The position numbers and the translations under genes are program-made. Shown here in pieces: positions 56,331 to 64,000 of a stretch of 64,000 nt of DNA. Position 1 is the stretch's first letter. The number at the start of each line of letters is the position of its first letter. The notes below the pieces were generated by a model. That model did not search any database. It saw nothing but the letters and a program-made list of their open reading frames with translations, and had not been told where the DNA came from. The DNA is from Tetraselmis striata (taxonomy: Eukaryota > Chlorophyta > Chlorodendrophyceae > Chlorodendrales > Chlorodendraceae), in assembly GCA_006384855.1 (NCBI GenBank), contig VCJN01003041.1:124001-188000 (forward strand), given 5' to 3'.

Positions 56331-59300
56331 GATGTTGGTGGGATTAAGTCGGAGCATCTGCGGCAGGTTCTGCGGCAATTGGGATGATAGCAATTACGCA
56401 TACCGGTAGGGGCAGCAGTTGGGCACGAAGGACGGGATGGCATGGGGTAACACCGCCCGAGACCAGCGCTGCGTGGCGGGCCAGTTGGCCGTCACTGCCG
56501 TGTGGAGTGATGCACTTGTGCACGACCACCTCACCGACAAACCGAAGAAGAGGCGAGGCTGAGCAGACACTCTGATGGTGCCAGTTCCTTCCATAGTATT
56601 CACGTACTGGAGCACCATCACATGGTATATGGTACATCGTCCACGCTTATTCCTGGATATGGGCGCGTGTCATGACTGACGGATAATTCGCCGTCAACTG
56701 GCTCAGGGTTCTGCAGGGGCACACGGGGGTGACCGTAACGGTCGAACCTACGTCTATGCACGATACGGCGGCCAGTTTGCTCCACAGCAATGCACAGCAA
56801 TGCGCCGCGCGCCAGACACGCCAGCGGCGGAGTTATGGCCATTTACTCCTAGAAGTAAAAACTTGGGACGTAAACCAGTAATTTCTTGAGTAATTACACA
56901 ATCATGGGGGGGGGGTATAGAGTAACTCTCATCATTGGCTGACTGTAGAGGTCGAATCTGCGGCTATGCACGCTACAGCAACCGGTTGCTGCCGCTCTTG
57001 CGTGGTGGGTGAGCGGTGCAGCGACGGCACCGTGGGATGGCGGGCAGCGCCGAGTCGTACGATAGGAACTTCCGCTGTCCTTCAATCTGTCTGACAGATG
57101 ATATTGACAGCAGCTGCCCCATCGCTGAGACCAAACACGGAATAGCCTAGGGGGCAGCGCCCGGCAAGACTCTGATGCGCCCGCGCCCCCTCGCGGAGGG
57201 CATGCGGCAACAGTAATGGAGTCACGGCGTCAACTGCAAACTCCGAGAGCGTGGACAGCTACCCATCCGAAGGTGGCGAGTTGCATACCTGAAATATTTA
57301 AGTGGGCCCCCGCGTCGCAAACACAGGATGAGCTGTATCGCACCATCGAATCGGAGCTTCCGTGCACCATATACTCTCGCGGTCCGTCCAAGCTTTGAAA
57401 AATTACGACGGGCACCGGCGCTGCAGAACGGCACGGCCTGGCTCCCTCTCGCCCATTTGCAGTTTATTCTCCATACACGACTACGAAGCTTTCCGAGTGA
57501 CTTGCCTGGACGGCCCGAACTTGGTTTCGAGACGATTCAAGATTATCAATGAACTAGATATAATGTAGGTAGTATGAGTAGGCTCTTGGGCGCCCGGGCC
57601 AAGTCGACTCCTCGGGGCCATTTCAAGCCTTTGCCGAGCGGGCGGGGCGCACCTTGAACACCGCCCAGTCGTCCAGCTTGACGACGCCCTCCTCATGGTG
57701 AACTTTGAGCTGCCCGCCAAACAGCAGCATGGCAAACGCGGACACCATCGAGCTGTCGCGCACAAACACCTAGGGGAACAGCGAGTGAGCCGTGCGGGGG
57801 TATGGGGGAGTCAAGGGAGGGGGGTCACCCAGCTTGGTCGGGCCTAGCCAGGGCAACGGGGCATGGCGCAGCGGTGTTCCGAGCCGGGCCGAGAGCGCGG
57901 AAACTCTGACCTCGACGCGCCTCCTATCTACAGCCACGGTGCCAGGCTCGCGGTTGCCGACGAAACCATAATCTTGCATGCCACCGGGAGGAGCGTTTGC
58001 CGTTGTTTTGGGCTGTCGTCCAAATGTGACAGGCGACAGATTGAGCGGGTTCTTGTTCATTTTCGCGCCGGTGCCACGATCCGCATTCGATATGATAGCC
58101 CCTGAAATAGCGGACCATGATAAATCTATAACAATAGGGGACTATAATTATATAATATAAATAAGCGGCCATCATAATTATAATAACAGGGGGCCATATA
58201 ATATTGTAGTCAGGGCTACAACATAACTATAATAAGGGACTAAAATAAATAATAATTAGGGACTTTAATAATTGACTCACAACTGGCCGACAGAAGGGAC
58301 ACTGCCTCATGTTGACTTACGGTGTCTGATATACCGAGCATTTATGCCAGGCACAATGCAGTGGCTGGTTTATGGGAGGCTACTTGGGGGATTCACTGGA
58401 GGAGGACCAACATCAGCCCCCCTCCCCGCCCGCCCCCCCCCCCCCCCCCCCCCCATCCTCCTCCCCCCACCTGCTGCTGCGCTCCCCCGCACCTTGCTGG
58501 TCTCCACCATCTCGGTGAACACCATCCAGTTGGTCTCAAAGCGGGCGCAGCTGAAGTTGGCGGAGGAGGGGTGCAGGAACACGCGGCCGCGGGTGCGGTC
58601 GAAGAAGCGCAGCTGCTGCGGCGACGCGTCCTTCTCGATGGCGCCCGCCTCCACCGCCTTGTACTTGGTCGCGGGGTGCTCCACGCGCAGCACGTTGGGG
58701 TAGGCGCCCGCGCACAGCGCGGCCTTCACGATGTTGGCGCTGCCGGAGGCCGCGTTGGCGGACGCGTACGCGCCGCCCCTGTCGGCGGAGCCGCTGGCAA
58801 ACGTGCGCATGTAGGCCGCGGGGACGAGGCCGATGTCCGCGAGGTTGGCGGCCAGGTCGCGCCGGCTGGCGTGCAGGTTGTCGAGCACCTGAGCGGGCGC
58901 GCCGGAGCGGCGGAGGAGGGCTGTAGGAGTCACACCTTGGACGGACTGCACCCCAGTGAAAGCACGTGGGTTCGTGGCGAGGCATGGGGGGCCAGCGCGG
59001 GCTACTGTGGGAAGCGTCCGGTGGGCAGGCGGCAAGGACACCGAAAGTTTGTAGGTCTACGGCATTTCCCCGACGACATATCACGCCCACAAGGGTCTCG
59101 CTACAATCCCAAATAATGTGTGCTGATGCAGCTTAGCCACCCGATGTTTCTCAAACCAGCCCCCTCCCCCCCCCCTGTGAATGGACGTCTATGTCGGGGC
59201 AGCTTTGCTTGCATGAAGTGGTACAGCGGGATCGGCGCGCACCTGGGAGGACAGGAAGTGGTCGGTGGCAAAGGTGTACGCCGCCTGGGCGCCGCCCGCC

Positions 59301-62300
59301 TGTCGTGCCTTGCGCCACATGTTGTACGCCGCCACGATGAGGATGTGGTCGCTCTTGGCGGCGCCGCCCGCGGCCTGCGCGATGACCTGCCGCCCGCAGC
59401 AGCAACCTCAGCGTCAGCCCCTGCAACCCCAGCATGCGCAGGGAGCGCCGGCAGGTCCCTGCCGCTAGGTTGGTGATGCGGGCGATGCGAACACGACGCA
59501 GTGGCGGCGCCGTGGATGCGCCCAACGTGCCTGCCGGGCGGCGTTGGCCTCGCTGCGGCGGTCTGGAGGCGATAGCCACACGGAGCGGCCCAGGCCCAGC
59601 GCCGCGGCAATGGTCAGGCACGGGTCCAGGCAGCGCAGCAGGACAGAGAAGATCTGCGCCGCGGTGCGCGAGTCAGTGGCGCCCCGCTCCTCACCGAGCG
59701 TGCTAGGGGGGTGGAGGGAAGGGGGGGCTCGTCATAAAACCCTAAATACCCTAAACCGGAGGGCGACCGCCCTACCAGCATCTTCCCGATGTGCACGTCC
59801 AGTGGCAGCTGCGCTAAGTGGCGCCCGAGCGCGGTCAGCTCCTCGTCGGCGTCGAAAGCCTGCGCCGAGCCGCAGGCGTCGCTCAGAGGCTGCGACATGT
59901 CTTTGGCTTGCCATGGGAGGACACGGCTTTCCAAGGCCGGAGCAGCTGCGTGTCTCCGGGGGAAAGGCGAGTCTAGCCAGCCCGCAAAGGCAATCTCTGT
60001 CCGGCATCTCAGATGAAGACACGGAGTATTCCTTTTGAGCGGTAAAAACGGCGGATGGGTGCTGTCAGGGTGAGAGGTTCCGGCCCTGGGGCGGTTCGAT
60101 TTCGGGGAGGAAGGTGGGGGGACCCACCTGCACGCTCTGGAGCGTTTCGATTGCCTGCGCCAGAGCAGCGCCATCTGGCGGAGTGATTGCCTGCGCCAGA
60201 ACCTCCTGCAGGCGCCGCCTCCCAGAGGCGGGCCCCAGGATGCTGCGGACCTGGGGGAAAGACAACCAAAGGGCCGCGCATGAAAGGGGGGGGGGGGGGG
60301 GGGGGCAAAAGGAGGAGGAGGAGGAGGGAACGGAGGGTGGCGTCAAATGAGGAAGGGGGGGGGGGGACGGGGGAGAGTCGGGAACCCTTCTCGTCATGCC
60401 ATCCTATCCAGTGCCCAGAGGAAGCGATGCCGGCGGGCATGACGCCGCGGCACAATCGTGAGCCAGGATCATCCTTCTGCGCGTTTCACCGGCATCTGCC
60501 TCTCTTTCCGCCAATTGTGGCTCCCACAACGCTCTCCCTGATCCCTTCTACTTCGCAGAGTCAGGCGTGATTCGTCTGTGAATGGCTAATCTATATGCAT
60601 GTTTGACTGGCAAGTGAACGAGAGAGAATGCCGCGGAGCTCGACCAGCGGAATGGGGGGGGGGGGGGGGGGGGGCACCTGCATGCACAACCCCTGCAGAG
60701 GCATCCTGAGGATCTCGGGCGCCTGGTAGGTGTTCATGCGGCCCCAGGTGGAGCGGCTGAAGGTGCGTATGCACACCCCGCGCTGAACGCGCCCCGCGCG
60801 CCCGCGCCGCTGCTGCGCCGCCGCCTGGCTGACCTGCAAGCGCGCCCGGGGGCAGGCTCAGCGCGGCGCAGCAGGGGAAGGGGCCGGCCGCTGGGGTAAT
60901 GATGCATCACATCATGCCTGCTCGCTTCAGGAACCCGTCTCGCAGCCACTTTGCAGGTGGCCGTTGCGCACGCTGGGGCAGTTCATATCCGGCGCCATAC
61001 TGCTTATGGATGCCCGAACTTGGCGTTTAGAGGGCTGCACGCTACGCGCTTTAATTAGTGGACCCTATGTGGGTATGTACAGCCGGGCCGCAAGACATCT
61101 GGCCGGCTTTGTAGCTAAGACTAAGCATGAACAAGGTTGTCAGAAACTTCAGTTTCACTTACGGATGCCTGACATCCGGTCTGATGCGTTGATATGCCAC
61201 TGTCATGCATCCATGCATCCATCCGTCCATGTGGAATAGTCAGAGGAGGAGGCGGCGCGCAGCGGAAGTAGGTGGCACATGGCATGATTGGCACATGAAT
61301 ACTGGAGGCATATACTGGAGGAATAGCTACACCCGAGGCAGGCACCGGGGCAGTATCCTTTCGCGGACGGATAATCAGAAGAGTGTCAGAGAGGGGATCG
61401 CGTTATTGTTGTATGGCCACTGACATTGGCGAGTCGCCGGCGATGGACTGGAACGTGGAGTGGAAGTGAAGCGATGTTTAAATATACATTGAGTGGTGAC
61501 GCTGGAATAAGAACAATGCGAATAAGGACGCTCCCCGCCCACCACAGATCATTTCAGACGAAAATAGCAAGTGTTCCCATAGGCTGCATGCTAGCCCATT
61601 TCGAGGCTTATGGATTTGGATTTTACTGTATCCAAATCAAGCTCTTTTGTCTTGACCCCGCATCAGGAAACGGCCCGCCCCTACAAACCCGCATAGGGTC
61701 TGATATTTAAAAGCTTACAAAAGAATTAGTAATAAAGAATAAACAGTCATTCTAGGCGAATTGGGACCCGTATAACTAAAGCGGGAGACACCATATGTTG
61801 CTAGAATGGCTTGAATCAGTTAATTCAAGTACTTTGTGCGTAGTGGGAGATTGGCGTGACGGAATATATTAGGCGTTATGTATCAATGTGTGCGGCACTC
61901 CGAGTGGGGCGGCCCCGGGCCGGGGGGGGGGGGGGGGAGGGGGGCGGGGGGCGGGGGGGGCACACCCATTCCTCCTTGAGCTGGCACATGCCAACCAGCG
62001 GGTTGAAGCCCATCTCCTTCACGCGCCCGGTGTCGATGACGCACGTCACGTCGTCAATGGTGATGGAGGTCTCGGCAACATTGGTGGCCAGCACTATTTT
62101 GCGCACGCCGGCAGGCACGCGCTCAAACACACGCGACTGCGGTGATTGCGACATCGGGGGGAGAGGAGGGTGGGGGCAGTGGGGTCAGCCATCCGCCTGC
62201 CTGCCCATGCCAGCCATCGCAGGTCTCAATGCCATGCAGCATGGAGTTTGGTGTTTCAACATCCATTGGCTGTATCTGTCATAAACGGAAATGTCTCACA

Positions 62301-64000
62301 TTTGCCACCCATCAAGTGGGCGTCCATGCATGCTACAAACGGTACCCGTGAGACCCAGCAGCAATGGGTGGATGGGCGCAGGAAATACCTGCTGCGCCGT
62401 CGGCAGGGAGCCATGCAGCGGGAGGATGCGCAGCTGGCAGCCGGCGGCCTGGCAAGCGGCGGTCAGCTGCGGGGAGGACTCCAGCGTGCGCTGGCAGCGC
62501 GAGATCTCCGGTGCGCCGGGCAGGAAGATGAGGACGGCGCCGCCGCCGCCGCCGCTGTCGGGCGCGGAGGGCGCGCCCGTGCCAGTGCCTCCATCCCACC
62601 CCTCCAGCAGGGCGTCGCCGCCATGACGCGCCTCCTCCGACACCACGTGGGCCACCGTCGCCGCCAGCAGGTCGTAGTTGACGCAGGCCTCCTCCACGTT
62701 GCGCAGCGACCGGAGCGTCAGCTCACTCAGCGGAATGTCGCTGGCAGCATCCGGAGGCGGTGCTGCCGCGCCGCTGCTCCCGCCATTGCTCTCCTCCTCC
62801 TCCTCCTCCGCGTCGTCCAGCGCATCCTCCCAGTCGTCCGCCACCTCCTTCTTGCCAGCACCGGACGCCCCGTGCCCCGAAACTGGGGGCACGGTCGAGG
62901 GCTCCTCACTCCCCGGCCCGCCTCCTGGACCGCCGCTCGAGCCCCGGCCCTTCTTCTTGGCCCACTTGGAGGATCTGGTTCAACGCAGGGGGTCGGCAAT
63001 GAGAGCGTATCTGGCTACATTAGGCCTGACCTGCATCCCCGCAACGAGTGCCCCATCGAGAGCAGCCCATGTGACTGCTGCCAGCAGGAACGATATCAGC
63101 ATGCAGTTTCGGGCAAGTGCGATAGAGGTGTGACGCCATGGCGCGTACTGTCCGACAACAAAGCCGGTGCGCTCCAGCACATCCTCAAGGTACAGCTCGC
63201 GCACGGGGTAGGTGAAGCCGGGGATGTTGACCAGCGACACGCTGGCGCCGTCCTGGACACCGCAGGGGCAGGCGGAGGCAGCGGCGGCGTCAGTGTCCCC
63301 GAGCCTCGTGGGCGGTGGCAACCTTCAACAACACTCGAGCAAGAAATGCCAGGCATATCGACGCGATGATAAACAAGGACACCGTGAATGAGAGTATCAC
63401 CTAACTGTCAGAGGCCAGATGGATACGAAACAATAGCGGAACCAAAGCGAACCTTCTTATAATTTTAGGGGTGCCGACCCGACTATAAAAACACATTTAA
63501 TGACGTGCTATATTCTTACTGATCCAATTTTAGACGAATACATCATGATATAATTATCAGAATCAAGCATTCGCTAGCACCCCATTTCTGAGAGCAAAAA
63601 ACTGGGCTGTTATAATCGGGTCGGCACTCATACATGCCCAGTTAAAAGAATACGTTTCGGGTTCTTATTTTGGGCGCGCCGGTAAATCGACCCTCCCCCC
63701 CCCCCCCCCCCCCCCCATCCCGTACTGTAATGTTGTTCTGTGTCGTAATAGGATGCAATGAGGAAAAAGCGTGACACTGTACTTGACAACTGATACGCTG
63801 TAAACTGACTACCTTAGTTGGACATCGAGGGTGAGCGCTGTTATGCCGCTGCTGCTGGAGGCCCTAATAGGTTGTGCTGGGGGGGGGGGTGGGGGGGGGG
63901 GGGGGGGGTCCGGGGTCCTGATGGCGCATCGGCGTTCCACATGCCTGCCTGAAGTAGTTGGCAAAGAGGGTTGCATCGGCGGTGGCGGACATGAGGACGA
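55802..64000 (-). CDS. DEAH-box RNA helicase, DHX36/DHX57 type (N-terminal part off window)
   Basis: ATP-dependent 3'-5' RNA helicase. From right to left: 63945-64000 with motif III ([16 protein letters not shown]); 63252 onward ([20 protein letters not shown]); 62389-62974 (acidic insert, [19 protein letters not shown], motif [22 protein letters not shown]); 61966-62136 with motif V ([18 protein letters not shown]); 60678-60833 with motif VI (QQRRGRAGR); about 60129-60251 and 59770-59860 (winged-helix/ratchet, [18 protein letters not shown]); about 59585-59660 ([14 protein letters not shown]); about 59250-59393 ([20 protein letters not shown]); about 58490-58890 (OB fold, [20 protein letters not shown]); 57652-57771 ([18 protein letters not shown]); last exon 55802-55951 ([20 protein letters not shown]), TAG/TGA at the end. 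The C-terminal 'PA-IA-LVKELR' extension is typical of DHX36. Motifs I and II lie beyond the right edge. Confidence 0.92.
55952..57651 (-). other. Last intron of the helicase gene (1.7 kb)
   Basis: Runs from a GT donor after DDWAVFK to an AG acceptor before VPAKVAV, in phase 0. It contains a G20 run (55981-56003), the CT run and an imperfect 35-bp direct repeat (about 56735 and 56945) with the core TCGAAYCTRCGKCTATGCAC. No gene is recognised inside it. Confidence 0.7.
56294..56327. repeat. (CT)17 microsatellite
   Basis: A CT run in the 1.7-kb last intron of the helicase gene. On the sense (minus) strand it is GA-rich. Confidence 0.95.
63695..63716. repeat. C22 homopolymer in a helicase intron
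   Basis: A C run (G on the sense strand) in the intron between 63252 and 63945; the same intron has a G-rich run at about 63881-63908. Confidence 0.95.

Noticed and set aside
1..64000. CRISPR array, rRNA or prokaryotic operon
   Set aside because: No regularly spaced repeats with spacers, no rRNA-like sequence and no Shine-Dalgarno-linked gene runs; genes are intron-rich.

Overview
The window reads as nuclear DNA of a eukaryote, most likely a GC-rich unicellular green alga. The protein-coding genes are split by many short GT-AG introns. Exons are strongly GC-rich while intergenic DNA is AT-richer. Several genes have TGTAA, the chlorophyte-type poly(A) signal, 55-120 bases past the stop (33952, 55670, and on the minus strand 52741 and 55704). 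A plant/metazoan-type nucleoporin, an oligosaccharyltransferase subunit and chromovirus, tyrosine-recombinase and LINE-like transposon remains confirm a eukaryote. The species cannot be named from this sequence alone. No rRNA, convincing tRNA or CRISPR array was seen.

Layout: (1) 1-16862, minus strand: a very large multi-exon gene with two EF-hand loops near the N-terminus, a WW-like motif and a series of PLAT/LH2 domains; its 3' end lies off the left edge. (2) 16863-22050: mostly gene-free, with poly-C/poly-G runs, hairpins and a dispersed repeat. (3) 22051-33877, plus strand: NUP133, a scaffold nucleoporin in many exons, with introns full of poly-C tracts and one holding a LINE tail. (4) 33878-36528: gene-free, with a 248-bp tandem duplication. 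(5) 36529-38389, minus strand: a complete eight-exon mitochondrial-type L-3-hydroxyacyl-CoA dehydrogenase. (6) 38909-45690: a full-length but frame-broken chromodomain Gypsy LTR retrotransposon with a 4-bp target duplication. (7) 45691-51246: repeat-rich DNA with a probable tyrosine-recombinase element and a LINE-derived 1.3-kb inverted repeat. (8) 51752-55611: a compact gene cluster: a stand-alone myosin-I TH1-domain protein (+), FAM32A-like (-), OST4 (-, 40 residues) and an LLPH/DUF2423-like ribosome-biogenesis protein (+). (9) 55802-64000, minus strand: a DHX36/DHX57-type DEAH-box helicase whose N-terminal part lies off the right edge.

The genes are housekeeping functions with no shared pathway: nuclear pore, beta-oxidation, N-glycosylation, ribosome biogenesis and RNA unwinding. 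The main points of interest are structural. OST4 stops only 47 bp before the FAM32A start codon, without a poly(A) signal between them, which makes a dicistronic transcript plausible. Introns carry long sense-strand C tracts, often directly after a GTGC donor. Three transposon classes sit close together between 38.9 and 51.2 kb.
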